64,000 nucleotides of DNA from Asticcacaulis sp. AC460. GTDB lineage: Bacteria; Pseudomonadota; Alphaproteobacteria; Caulobacterales; Caulobacteraceae. The notes below the pieces were generated by a model. It ran no database searches and was not told where the DNA came from. It saw nothing but the letters and a program-made list of their open reading frames with translations. Both the position numbers and the translations under genes were made by a program. Location of the stretch: NCBI RefSeq assembly GCF_000495795.1, contig NZ_AWGD01000004.1, forward strand, positions 53,623-117,622, in the 5' to 3' direction. Each line of letters starts with the position of its first letter. Position 1 is the first letter of the stretch. This document shows positions 26,115 to 34,121 of this stretch, one piece after another.

Positions 26115-27049
26115 GCGTGTCCTTTGGCCGGCCCGGCGGCGAAAACGCCGCCATGCGGTATGTTCGCGCCGCGCGGATCCGGGTGGATGATGATATCAGC
26201 ATTCGGGAATGCCTCAAGCACGCGCTTTTCCGCTTCCAGCAAAAGCATGTGGGCAGCTTCCAGCGTCAAGGCCGCGTCGAGCACGATGTGCATCTGGATG
26301 GCGACATAGGGCCCAGCCTGACGCGTCCGAATCGCATGGACGTCGAGAATCTGCGAATCATTCCCTGCCAGGGTCTTGATGCGCGCGACGTCGTCGTCGC
26401 TCAGACTCCTGTCCATCAACTGGTCGGCGGCTTCGCGCAGGACCTGAACCGCGCCCCAGACCAGCAGCAGCGCCATGGCGAATCCGGCCAGGGTATCGAA
26501 CAGCGGTAAGCCCAACGCCGCCACGGCAATGCCCGCAATAGCAATCAGGTTGGTGGCCAAGTCGCCAAGATAGTGCATCCGGTCGGCGGCAACGGCGACC
26601 GAGCCGCTGGCCTTCAAGGCGGCGGTCTGGAACCAGACCAGTCCCAGGGTCAGAAGTATCGAGACCACAAGAACACCTATGGCCAGGCCCGACTGTGCAA
26701 CCGGTTGTGGATGGAGCAGACTGTCGTAGCAAGCCCGCATGACCAGGGCCGCCGAAGCGAAAACCAGACCGGCCTGGAACAGGGCGCTGAAGGCTTCCGC
26801 CTTGCCGTGGCCGAAGGGAAATTCCTTGTCGGGCTGTTTGCGCGCATAGCGGACAGCGAAGAAGGTCACCAGCGATGCCAGCAGGTCCAGGCCCGAATCG
26901 GCCAGGGACGCCAGTATGGCCATCGAACTGGATTGAATCAGGACAAACCCCTTGAGCCCTACCAGCACGAACGCCACAGCCACCGACAGGGCGGAAGCGA
27001 GGCGTACCCTTTGGTCGGGCGTCGATTCGGGGGTGAACATCATGGCCAT
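26111..27049 (-). CDS. Cation diffusion facilitator, FieF-type metal exporter
   Basis: 312 residues; inner-membrane divalent metal (Fe2+/Zn2+)/proton antiporter. The N-terminal part has six predicted membrane helices. Metal-site residues appear as DSGLD in helix 2 (DxxxD) and HYLGD in helix 5 (HxxxD), the CDF transport site. The FGHGKAE loop follows helix 2, and the cytoplasmic C-terminal domain carries MHIVLDAAL and DIIIHPDP. Three near ATGs (27049, 27043, 27040) compete for the start. First gene of the fieF-GST-queG-GT2-pgi operon, facing the GANTC-rich divergent promoter. Confidence 0.9.
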   Translation of the reverse strand: MAMMFTPESTPDQRVRLASALSVAVAFVLVGLKGFVLIQSSSMAILASLADSGLDLLASLVTFFAVRYARKQPDKEFPFGHGKAEAFSALFQAGLVFASAALVMRACYDSLLHPQPVAQSGLAIGVLVVSILLTLGLVWFQTAALKASGSVAVAADRMHYLGDLATNLIAIAGIAVAALGLPLFDTLAGFAMALLLVWGAVQVLREAADQLMDRSLSDDDVARIKTLAGNDSQILDVHAIRTRQAGPYVAIQMHIVLDAALTLEAAHMLLLEAEKRVLEAFPNADIIIHPDPRGANIPHGGVFAAGPAKGHA

Positions 27050-27115
27050 ATTTCGGCTTTACCCGGATAATTCTCCGTCACGATATCGTGCGGGGGAAAA
27101 CTGTTAACAAATGGT

Positions 27116-27165
27116 GAATCCATGATGGATTCTTTTTCTAAACGTTATATTATCAGATTCGAATC
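27116..27165. promoter_or_regulatory. Cluster of four GANTC sites in the divergent fieF / citrate-synthase-like promoter
   Basis: GANTC sites at 27116 (GAATC), 27128 (GATTC), 27156 (GATTC) and 27161 (GAATC) within 50 bp. The first two form a 17-bp palindrome (GAATCCAT-G-ATGGATTC, 27116-27132), the last two an abutting GATTCGAATC. CcrM methylates GANTC in Caulobacterales and the hemimethylated state affects promoters, so cell-cycle control of one or both flanking genes is possible. Confidence 0.55.
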
Positions 27166-27179
27166 AATTCTTGATTATA

Positions 27180-27225
27180 GCCTCATGCCAAAAAGTGGTT
27201 GCCGCTTTTTGGAAAAACATGAGGC
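27180..27225. repeat. Inverted repeat / hairpin upstream of the HTH-citrate synthase gene
   Basis: Arms GCCTCATG-CCAAAAAGTGG and CCGCTTTTTGG-AAAAACATGAGGC around a 3-nt loop, 28 bp before the start. It would fold strongly in the leader transcript. Similar AAAAAGTGG/CCGCTTTTT hairpins are dispersed in alphaproteobacterial genomes (general knowledge). Confidence 0.65.
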
Positions 27226-27252
27226 GTAGAAAAGTTACTTTAGGTTGCGTAA

Positions 27253-28470
27253 ATGTCACGTGTTTGGATTAGCCGGGCTGAAGCCCTGAAGCGTCTCGAG
27301 GTTAAGCCTCAAACCCTCTATGCCTATGTGAGCCGCCAGCGAATCGCGGCCAAGAGCGACCCGGCCCACCCTCGAAAAAGCCTCTATGCCCTGGACGACA
27401 TCGAGCGGCTGTCGCGCCGCGCGCCCGGTCGGGTGCCGATGCGTGCCGGCCCGATGGGTCCGGCGCCGGTTTATGACGCCCTGCCGCCCGGCCTGACCGG
27501 CGGCACTGTCACCCGCGGTGAAGCAGCGATCGATACCGAGATTTCGATCACGGTCGAGGGTCATCATTATTATCGCGGCCGCGACAGCATTTCCTTGGCG
27601 GCGACCGAGAATTTCGAAACCGTGGCCGCCCTGCTGTGGCAGAGCCGCAACCCCAATCCCTTCGGGCCTTTGAAACCCCGCCCCGACGTCAACTTCCCGG
27701 GTGGGCCGCGCACGCGGGTTCTGTCGATGCTGAGCCGGCGCCTGGAAGAAGAGGCGATGACCGAAATCCAGCCAGAACGGGACCTGGGCAACGAGGCCGC
27801 CAGTCTGCTGAACGAAATGGTCGACGCCGTGACCAATGGCGGTCCGCGCCTGTTCTTCCATCAGCGCCTGGCGCGGGCCTGGAAGGTCTATGACAATAAG
27901 GACACCGACCTGTTGCGCCGGGCCCTGGTGTTGTCGGCGGACACCAGCCTGGACGAAGCCACCCTGGCCGTGCGGGTGTCGGCGGCGACGATGGGGCCTC
28001 TGGCCATTCCGTTAATTGCCGGTTTCGGCACCATGACCTCGCCGAAGCTGGGTGGACGGATTTCGCGCGCCGAAAGCTATGTCACCCAGGTGCGCCGGAC
28101 GGGCAACCCGCTGGCCCTGGCCAAGTCCTTGCTGGAGCGCGGGCTGGAACTACCGGGTTTCGAGCGGGACTACTCGCCGTCCGAACCCTTGCGTGCCAAG
28201 GCTTTGATCGAGGCAGCCCCGCAGATGGGCGAGGACCTGAAAACGGTGTTGCGGGTGGGTGAAGACCTGACCGGTCAGCCCGCCGGTATGTCCCTGGCGC
28301 TGGCCCTGGTCGGGCGGCATCTGGACCTGCCGCGCGAGGCGCCGGTGACCTTGTACGGCATTGGCCGCAGCGCCGGCTGGCTGGCCCATGCCATCGAGCA
28401 GATGCAGGCCGGCAGTTCGCCCCGGGCCCGTCTCCGCTATATTGGGCCGCACCCGCAGATCGTGGGTTAG
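27253..28470 (+). CDS. HTH-fused citrate synthase-like protein lacking catalytic residues
   Basis: 405 residues. The first 60 (WISRAEALKRLEVKPQTLYA, VSRQRI) form a MerR/excisionase-like HTH with tyrosine-rich recognition helix. The rest is a citrate synthase fold: LSADTSLDEATLAVRVSAAT, LIAGFGTMTSPKLGGR, and a C-terminal LYGIGRSAGWLAHAIEQ. In active enzymes the equivalent of SADTSL is ADHxL and of SPKLGG is GPLHGG; both catalytic His are replaced here (Thr231, Leu266) and the usual acidic residue near APVTLYG is not seen. A ligand-sensing regulator is more plausible than an enzyme. Monocistronic. Confidence 0.8.
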   Translation: MSRVWISRAEALKRLEVKPQTLYAYVSRQRIAAKSDPAHPRKSLYALDDIERLSRRAPGRVPMRAGPMGPAPVYDALPPGLTGGTVTRGEAAIDTEISITVEGHHYYRGRDSISLAATENFETVAALLWQSRNPNPFGPLKPRPDVNFPGGPRTRVLSMLSRRLEEEAMTEIQPERDLGNEAASLLNEMVDAVTNGGPRLFFHQRLARAWKVYDNKDTDLLRRALVLSADTSLDEATLAVRVSAATMGPLAIPLIAGFGTMTSPKLGGRISRAESYVTQVRRTGNPLALAKSLLERGLELPGFERDYSPSEPLRAKALIEAAPQMGEDLKTVLRVGEDLTGQPAGMSLALALVGRHLDLPREAPVTLYGIGRSAGWLAHAIEQMQAGSSPRARLRYIGPHPQIVG

Positions 28471-28568
28471 ACGATTGCGCTCTAAGCTCCGGCTGGCGGC
28501 ACGGCTGGTTCGTGCAATCCCATGACAAGCGGGGAGCAGCAAAAATGGGTAACTTGAGCTAAGGCTTA

Positions 28569-29333
28569 TTACCCCGCAGTCCAGCCGCCGTCGACCATGA
28601 CCGAGCTGCCCGTCATGAGGGTCGAAGCGTCCGACGCCAGCAGCAACAACGCGCCGCTCAGTTCGGCCATCTGGCCGAGACGCCCGAGCTTGATCCGGCT
28701 CAGCACAAAGTCGCGTGTGCCCGGCGTATCCAGGATCGGCCGCGTCAAAGCTGTATCGATAAAGGTCGGGCAGATCGTGTTGACCCGGATGCCCTGGGTT
28801 GCCAGGTCGATCGCCATGCACCGCGTCAGACCTTCCAGCCCCCATTTCGAAGCACTGTAGAGACAGCGGCCACCACCGCCGACATGGCCCATCTGGGACG
28901 ACACATTGATGATCGAGCCCGGACGGCCGGCCGCGATCAGGCCTTTCGCCACGGCCTGGGCGACAAACAAGGCCGCCTTCAGGTTCAGGTCCAGCACGGC
29001 GTCGTAGTCGCCTTCGGTAATGTCCGTGATCGGACGAATGCGGTTGGTGCCGGCATTGTTCAGCAGGATGTCGAACGGTCCGCGCGCCGCGATTTCGGCC
29101 TGCATGCGCGCAATATCGCCGACATCCAGCGCAAAGGCTTCGGCTTCGAAGCCGGCGGTGCGGATCTCGGCGGCCACGGCTTCGACCTCATCCGACGAAC
29201 GGGCGCACAGGGTCACCTTCGCGCCGGCCTGGGCGAAGATCGCCGCCGCCGAAGCGCCGATACCGCGGCCCGCCCCTGTGACTAATGTCGTCTTGCCGTC
29301 CAGCCGGAACGACGGCAGAGGCGGCAGGCTCAC
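28569..29333 (-). CDS. SDR-family oxidoreductase
   Basis: 254 residues from a GTG at 29333 that overlaps the thiolase stop (GTGA). Classical [14 protein letters not shown] (NAD(P) binding), NNAG, catalytic Ser in NVSSQM and YSASK (Tyr-x3-Lys), ending with [15 protein letters not shown]. Likely a 3-hydroxyacyl or alcohol dehydrogenase in the catabolic operon. Last gene of the SDR-thiolase-SDR transcript. An upstream in-frame extension to 29381 exists but lies inside the thiolase gene. Confidence 0.9.
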   Translation of the reverse strand: MSLPPLPSFRLDGKTTLVTGAGRGIGASAAAIFAQAGAKVTLCARSSDEVEAVAAEIRTAGFEAEAFALDVGDIARMQAEIAARGPFDILLNNAGTNRIRPITDITEGDYDAVLDLNLKAALFVAQAVAKGLIAAGRPGSIINVSSQMGHVGGGGRCLYSASKWGLEGLTRCMAIDLATQGIRVNTICPTFIDTALTRPILDTPGTRDFVLSRIKLGRLGQMAELSGALLLLASDASTLMTGSSVMVDGGWTAG

Positions 29334-30508
29334 GAGAAGACCTCGAACAGGCCGGCCGCGCCCATGCCACCGCCGACGCACATGGTCACGACGACATAGC
29401 GGACACCGCGGCGTTTGCCTTCGATCAGGGCATGGCCGACCATGCGTGCGCCGGACATACCGTAGGGATGGCCGATCGAGATGGCACCGCCATTGACGTT
29501 CAGCTTTTCACCGGGGATGCCCAAGCGGTCGCGGCAATAGATGAGCTGACAGGCAAAGGCTTCGTTCAGCTCCCACAGGCCGATATCCTCCATCGACACG
29601 CCGAACTTTTGCAACAGGCGCGGGATGGCGAAGACCGGACCAATGCCCATTTCGTCGGGCTTGGTACCCGCCACCGCCATGCCGACGTAGCGGCCTAGCG
29701 GTTGGAGCCCTCGGCGTTCGGCCAGGCCGGCTTCCATAACCACGCAGGCCGAGGCACCGTCCGACAACTGGCTGGCATTGCCAGCGGTGACCGTGCCGCC
29801 GGGGATGGCGGTTTTCAAAGCCGCCATGCCTTCGGCGGTCGTGTCGGCGCGCGCACCTTCGTCGCGGCTCAGGGTGATGTCGCGCTGGCTGGTTTCGCCG
29901 GTCGTCTTGTCGGTGACCTGCATAGTGGCGGTCATCGGCACGATCTCGGCGTCGAAGCGGCCGGCGGTTTGGGCGGCGGCGGTGCGTCGCTGTGATTCCA
30001 GGCCATAGGCGTCGCAGGCCTCGCGGCTGATGCCGTAGCGGGCGGCCACGATTTCGGCCGTTTCCAGCATCGGCATGTAGGCGTCGGGATGCAGCGCGGC
30101 CAGAGCCGGGTCGGCATCGATGCGCAGGGCCGGCGTCTGGACCTGGGAGATGGATTCGACCCCGCCGGCGACCACGATATCCATGCGGTCGACAATGACC
30201 TGCTTGGCGGCGGTGGCGATGGTCATCAGGCCCGACGAGCATTGCCGATCCAGGGTCATGCCGGGCACTTCGACCGGGAAACCGGCCCGCAGCGCCGCCA
30301 TCCGGCCGATGGTCTGTTGAGAACCCTGCGGCAGGGAGCAGCCCAGGATGCAGTCCTCGATTTCGGCCGCGTCGATACCCGCGCGCTGTACGGCCGCGGT
30401 CAGGGCGTGGGCCGCCAGGGTCGGCGCCGGGGTCAGGTTGAAGGCGCCGCGATAGGCCCGCCCGATCGGGGTGCGGGCTGTGGCGACGATAACGGCATCG
30501 CGGCTCAT
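29330..30508 (-). CDS. Acetyl-CoA acyltransferase (thiolase)
   Basis: 392 residues from the ATG at 30508, coupled by ATGA to the upstream SDR. Cleaves 3-ketoacyl-CoA in beta-oxidation or condenses acyl-CoAs. Active sites: nucleophilic Cys in [11 protein letters not shown], His in [16 protein letters not shown], and second Cys in [14 protein letters not shown]. Context with two SDRs, a TetR regulator and an acyl-CoA ligase points to degradation. Cytoplasmic. Confidence 0.93.
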   Translation of the reverse strand: MSRDAVIVATARTPIGRAYRGAFNLTPAPTLAAHALTAAVQRAGIDAAEIEDCILGCSLPQGSQQTIGRMAALRAGFPVEVPGMTLDRQCSSGLMTIATAAKQVIVDRMDIVVAGGVESISQVQTPALRIDADPALAALHPDAYMPMLETAEIVAARYGISREACDAYGLESQRRTAAAQTAGRFDAEIVPMTATMQVTDKTTGETSQRDITLSRDEGARADTTAEGMAALKTAIPGGTVTAGNASQLSDGASACVVMEAGLAERRGLQPLGRYVGMAVAGTKPDEMGIGPVFAIPRLLQKFGVSMEDIGLWELNEAFACQLIYCRDRLGIPGEKLNVNGGAISIGHPYGMSGARMVGHALIEGKRRGVRYVVVTMCVGGGMGAAGLFEVFS

Positions 30509-31398
30509 TTCGCCATCACCTCTTCGGCGGAGGTCAGGCCGGCGCTCAGGACTTCGCGTTCGGCCTGGAAGAACCCATAGGCCGGGACGAAGTCGCCGGT
30601 ACGGTCGGAAATGCCATCCCATTGCGCGATCGCCTGTTCGCCGGCATCGTTGGCCGCGCCGATAAAGCGGCCTTGCGACAGGGTGATTTCGGCGCGGGCA
30701 AAGTGACCGGCACCGGCGCAGACAATGGCACGGCTGGGGGCTTCGTCACGCACCAGGGGCAGCAGGGCTGGGCTGACGCGCGACGGATCGAGCAGGTCCA
30801 GGCTGGCATTGGACAGGACGTCGCGCGTCATCTGGGTGGCGGCCGACGGCGCCAGGGCATTGACCCGGATATTGTACTTTTCGCCTTCGATGGCCAGTGT
30901 CTGCATCAAGCCGACCACGCCCATCTTGGCCGCGGCATAGTTGGCCTGGCCGAAATTGCCGTACAGACCGGACGACGATGTGGTCATGACGATGCGGCCG
31001 TAGCGCTGCTCACGCATGATATCCCAGACGGCCTTGGTGCAGATGACGGCGCCCATGACATGGACGTCCAGCACCAAGCGGAAATCATCCAGAGTCATCT
31101 TGGCGAAGCTCTTGTCGCGCAGGATGCCGGCATTGTTGATGAGGATGTCGATGCGGCCCCAGCGATCCATGGTTTGGTCGACCAGGGACGCGATGGCGGC
31201 TTCGTCGGTGACCGAGGCGGCGATGGCGATGGCTTCACCGCCGGCCGCGGTGATCTCCGCGGCGACTGAGTCGGCGGCCGCCTGGGCCAGGTCGTTGACG
31301 ATCACCTTGGCGCCCTGTCCGGCCAGGTACAGGGCATGGGCCCGGCCCAATCCCCCGCCCGAGCCGGTCACAATGGCCACGCGTCCTTGAAGCAACAT
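30505..31398 (-). CDS. SDR-family oxidoreductase (3-hydroxyacyl-CoA dehydrogenase-like)
   Basis: 297 residues; the start at 31398 follows GGGAGA. NAD binding [23 protein letters not shown], catalytic [20 protein letters not shown]. The NNAGILRD...M and GNFGQANY patterns are typical of the (R)-3-hydroxyacyl-CoA dehydrogenase unit of MFE-2-type beta-oxidation enzymes. A C-terminal extension (about 240-297) follows the SDR core. First gene of the three-gene transcript. Confidence 0.88.
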   Translation of the reverse strand: MLLQGRVAIVTGSGGGLGRAHALYLAGQGAKVIVNDLAQAAADSVAAEITAAGGEAIAIAASVTDEAAIASLVDQTMDRWGRIDILINNAGILRDKSFAKMTLDDFRLVLDVHVMGAVICTKAVWDIMREQRYGRIVMTTSSSGLYGNFGQANYAAAKMGVVGLMQTLAIEGEKYNIRVNALAPSAATQMTRDVLSNASLDLLDPSRVSPALLPLVRDEAPSRAIVCAGAGHFARAEITLSQGRFIGAANDAGEQAIAQWDGISDRTGDFVPAYGFFQAEREVLSAGLTSAEEVMAK

Positions 31399-31449
31399 TC
31401 AGAATTCTCCCATTTTCTTAGCGCGGAGAAGGCCACTTGAACCACTTCG

Positions 31450-31505
31450 CCTCCCCCATTTATGGGGGAGGTGGATCAGTGCGAAGCACTGAGACGGAAG
31501 GAGCT
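31450..31505. repeat. Dispersed palindromic repeat copy (forward)
   Basis: CCTCCCCCATTTATGGGGGAGG, GTGGATCAGTGCGAAGCACTGAGACGG. Together with 31521-31579 it forms an inverted pair between the SDR operon start and the TetR gene end. Confidence 0.75.
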
Positions 31506-31520
31506 ATTCCACTGACGGTA

Positions 31521-31579
31521 AGCCCCTCCCACCGCTTCGCGGTCCCCCCTCCCCATAAATGGGGCGGGCGAAGGATAAG
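31521..31579. repeat. Dispersed palindromic repeat copy (reverse)
   Basis: GCCCCTCCCACCGCTTCGCGG, TCCCCCCTCCCCATAAATGGGG, CGGGCGAAGG: reverse orientation of the copies at 9672 and 55231. Faces the copy at 31450-31505, giving a BIME-like inverted pair. Confidence 0.8.
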
Positions 31580-31673
31580 AACCTCATCCTGTTGGCGAAA
31601 GTGTAGTGTATTTTTTATTCACTCACAAGATAGCGAATATCTTTTTCACATTTGTGCCAATTCACTGAAGCGT

Positions 31674-32351
31674 CTACCGCTTCTGGCAGATGGCCAGGAA
31701 GCCCGCCGCCATAAAGGCCGCCATGCGCTTTTTCACCGCCACGAAGTCATCCGACTTACACAGCCCGCCCGACAGCTTGTCGATGCGGCCCGTCCGTGCC
31801 AGGGTCAGCAGCAACGCCCCCGTCACAAAATGATAGCCCCAGAAGATATCCTCTTCGGCGCAGTCCGGCAGGGCTTTTTTCAGCAACCCGATCAGGCGCA
31901 GCACCACCGGGTCGAAATGCTTGTCCATCAGTTCGGCGCCCCATTCCGGGGTGTTGGCGACCTGGGCGCCCAGGGCGGCGTAGTTCTTCCAGCTTTCCCC
32001 GCCTTCGATATAGAGGTCGAGGTCGGTGTCCAGGAAGGCGTGCAGCGCGCCTTCGATGGTCGGGTTGCCTTTGGTGGCGGCGTCGTATTCGTCCAGCGCC
32101 GTCATGCGCCGTTCGCTGGTCACCGAAGCCCGGCGCGCAAACACGGCGTCGAACAGCTTCTTCTTGTCCTCGAAATAGTAGTTCAGCAGGGTGTGGTGCA
32201 CCCCGACCCGCTGCGCGACATCCTTGAGCGTCACGCCATACAGGCCGTGTTTCGAAAACAGGTGTTCGGCCGCGTCGAGGATCTGTTCGATCATATCGGC
32301 GCGCTGTTCGGCCTTGGTCGACTTGCGTTTCGGTTTTAAATCTTCTGGCAC
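31674..32351 (-). CDS. TetR-family transcriptional regulator
   Basis: 225 residues, GTG start at 32351. N-terminal TetR HTH at about 20-65 (ILDAAEHLFSKHGLYGVTLK, VAQRVGVHHTLLNYYFEDKK). The C-terminal ligand domain is helical and resembles regulators of fatty-acid or lipid degradation. It sits between the acyl-CoA ligase operon and the SDR-thiolase-SDR operon on the same strand, so it probably represses one or both; the ligand would be an acyl-CoA or the imported substrate. Cognate operator not identified. Confidence 0.88.
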   Translation of the reverse strand: MPEDLKPKRKSTKAEQRADMIEQILDAAEHLFSKHGLYGVTLKDVAQRVGVHHTLLNYYFEDKKKLFDAVFARRASVTSERRMTALDEYDAATKGNPTIEGALHAFLDTDLDLYIEGGESWKNYAALGAQVANTPEWGAELMDKHFDPVVLRLIGLLKKALPDCAEEDIFWGYHFVTGALLLTLARTGRIDKLSGGLCKSDDFVAVKKRMAAFMAAGFLAICQKR

Positions 32352-32396
32352 GCGTTACTTTTCCGCCTTTGAAGGGCCAGCGTCAAGTCATGACCG

Positions 32397-32472
32397 CTAG
32401 TGGTCCGATTCCAACATTTGCTTCGCGCTTTCCGCTTACGCCGGGCAAATGTTGGAATCGAAAGACCACTAG
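32397..32472. repeat. Large inverted repeat 1 between TetR and acyl-CoA ligase genes
   Basis: Arms at 32397-32421 and 32445-32472 (CTAGTGGT..GATTCCAACATTTGC against GCAAATGTTGGAATC..ACCACTAG) with a 23-nt loop; a 3-nt difference breaks the stem. Forms a long hairpin unrelated to the dispersed short repeat. Confidence 0.8.
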
Positions 32473-32486
32473 CCACTTTATGACTG

Positions 32487-32560
32487 GAGTGGAGCTTTGA
32501 ATTTGACGTTTGAACAAGCGTTGCGGCGAGTCCGATTCAAACGTCAAATTCGCTCCACTC
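32487..32560. repeat. Large inverted repeat 2, overlapping the 3' end of the acyl-CoA ligase gene
   Basis: Arms at 32487-32514 and 32536-32560 (GAGTGGAGC..AATTTGACGTTTGAA against TTCAAACGTCAAATT..GCTCCACTC). The ligase stop codon (32544-32546) lies within the right arm, so the hairpin may terminate the operon transcript. Shares TCCGATTC with repeat 1. Confidence 0.8.
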
Positions 32561-34121
32561 GACCGTATTCGCTTCGCAGGCGTATCTTATCGATCTTGCC
32601 GGTAGACGCCAGAGGCATGTTCGGTACCCGGACGACTTCGTCGGGGATCCACCAGGTCGCCACACGGCCTTTCAGCGGCGCCAGAAGCGCTTCGTCGGTC
32701 AGGGCCTGGTCGTCGCGCATCTCGACCAGCAGGACCGGGCGTTCGCCCCACTTCGGATCGGAGCGGCCGATCACCGCCGCCAGCGAGACCTCGGGCAGGG
32801 CGCCAACAACGGCTTCGATTTCGGCCGGGTTGATCCATTCGCCGCCCGACTTGATCAGGTCCTTGGCGCGGCCGGTGATCATCAGGTGGCCGTCGTCGTC
32901 GATGCGCGCCAGGTCGCCGGTGGCGAACCAGCCGTCAGCATCGGTGGCGCATTGGTCGTGGCCGAAATAGCGTTCGATCACGGCGGCACCGCGCACCCGC
33001 AGATGGCCGTCGACGCCGCGTTGCTGCGGCAAGGCGCGACCTTCGGCATCGGTGATCAGCAGGTCGACCCCGATGGCGGGACGACCGGACAAGGCGGCCT
33101 GACCCGGATCACCGGGTGCGGCCACGGTGCCGGATGGCGACAGTTCGGTCATGCCCCAGCTGGTCTGGACCGTCACGCCCAGGCGTTCCTGCACGCGCCC
33201 CATCAGGGCCGGAGCCAGGGGCGCGCCGCCCATGATGATGCGCTTCAGGCTGGGCAGATCGCCGCCTTCGGCTTCGAGATGTTCGACCAAGCCCAGCCAG
33301 ACGGTCGGCACGCCGACGGCGACGGTGACGTCTTCGTCGCGGATCAGCCGCGCCAGGCTGGCGCCATCGGCTTGGCGACCGGGCAGGACCAGTTTCCCAC
33401 CTACGGCCGGGACGGCAAACGGCAGGCCCCAGGCGCTGGCGTGGAACATCGGCACCACGGCCAGGACGTTGTCGCGGCCGGACAAGGCCATGACATCGGC
33501 CTGCAGCAGGCGCAGGGTGTGCAGGAAGCTGGAACGATGGGTGTAGGTGACGCCCTTGGGCGCACCGGTCGTGCCCGAGGTAAAGCACAGGCCCGACGGC
33601 GCGGTTTCGTCGAACCCGCCCCACGGATGGTGATCGGGTGTGGCGGTGATCATGGCTTCGACCGAATGGCCGGCTTCGGCCGGACCATCGATGATCAGAA
33701 GGCGTTGCAGGCCCGGCACGCGGGCTGCCACCTGGCGGGCCAGCGGCATCAGGTCGGCGCTGACGATCGCGATCTTCGCGCCGGACTGTTCGACCATGGC
33801 GGCCAGTTGCGTCGCGGTTAGACGCGGGTTCAGGGTGTGACACACCGCGCCCATGCCCATGATGGCGTACCATACCTCGACATGGGCCTGGCTATTCCAG
33901 GCCAGGGTGGCGACCTTATCCCCTTGGCTCACGCCCAGCCCGGCCAGGACGGTCGATATGCGCCGGCTCCGGTCGTGCAGCCCGGCATAGCCGATCCGGT
34001 CGGTGCGGCCGCCGTCGCGGGCGGTGACGACTTCGGCGCGGGGATGCCACTTGGCGGCGTGCGTCAGGAACTGATCGAGCGTCAGCGGGTACGCCTGCAT
34101 GGAACCGTCGAGCATCAGCAT
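32544..34121 (-). CDS. AMP-forming acyl-CoA synthetase (long-chain type)
   Basis: 525 residues, ATG at 34121 overlapping the esterase stop. Activates a carboxylic acid to its CoA thioester through an acyl-adenylate. Motifs: CFTSGTTGAPKGVTYTH (AMP/ATP loop), SWGMTELSP, GWFATGDLARIDDDGHL and KDLIKSGGEWINP, with the C-terminal catalytic Lys in STGKIDK. Substrate range is not predictable, but TonB receptor, MFS and esterase upstream imply the acid released from an imported ester. The last residues are encoded inside a hairpin arm. Confidence 0.92.
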   Translation of the reverse strand: MLMLDGSMQAYPLTLDQFLTHAAKWHPRAEVVTARDGGRTDRIGYAGLHDRSRRISTVLAGLGVSQGDKVATLAWNSQAHVEVWYAIMGMGAVCHTLNPRLTATQLAAMVEQSGAKIAIVSADLMPLARQVAARVPGLQRLLIIDGPAEAGHSVEAMITATPDHHPWGGFDETAPSGLCFTSGTTGAPKGVTYTHRSSFLHTLRLLQADVMALSGRDNVLAVVPMFHASAWGLPFAVPAVGGKLVLPGRQADGASLARLIRDEDVTVAVGVPTVWLGLVEHLEAEGGDLPSLKRIIMGGAPLAPALMGRVQERLGVTVQTSWGMTELSPSGTVAAPGDPGQAALSGRPAIGVDLLITDAEGRALPQQRGVDGHLRVRGAAVIERYFGHDQCATDADGWFATGDLARIDDDGHLMITGRAKDLIKSGGEWINPAEIEAVVGALPEVSLAAVIGRSDPKWGERPVLLVEMRDDQALTDEALLAPLKGRVATWWIPDEVVRVPNMPLASTGKIDKIRLRSEYGRVERI

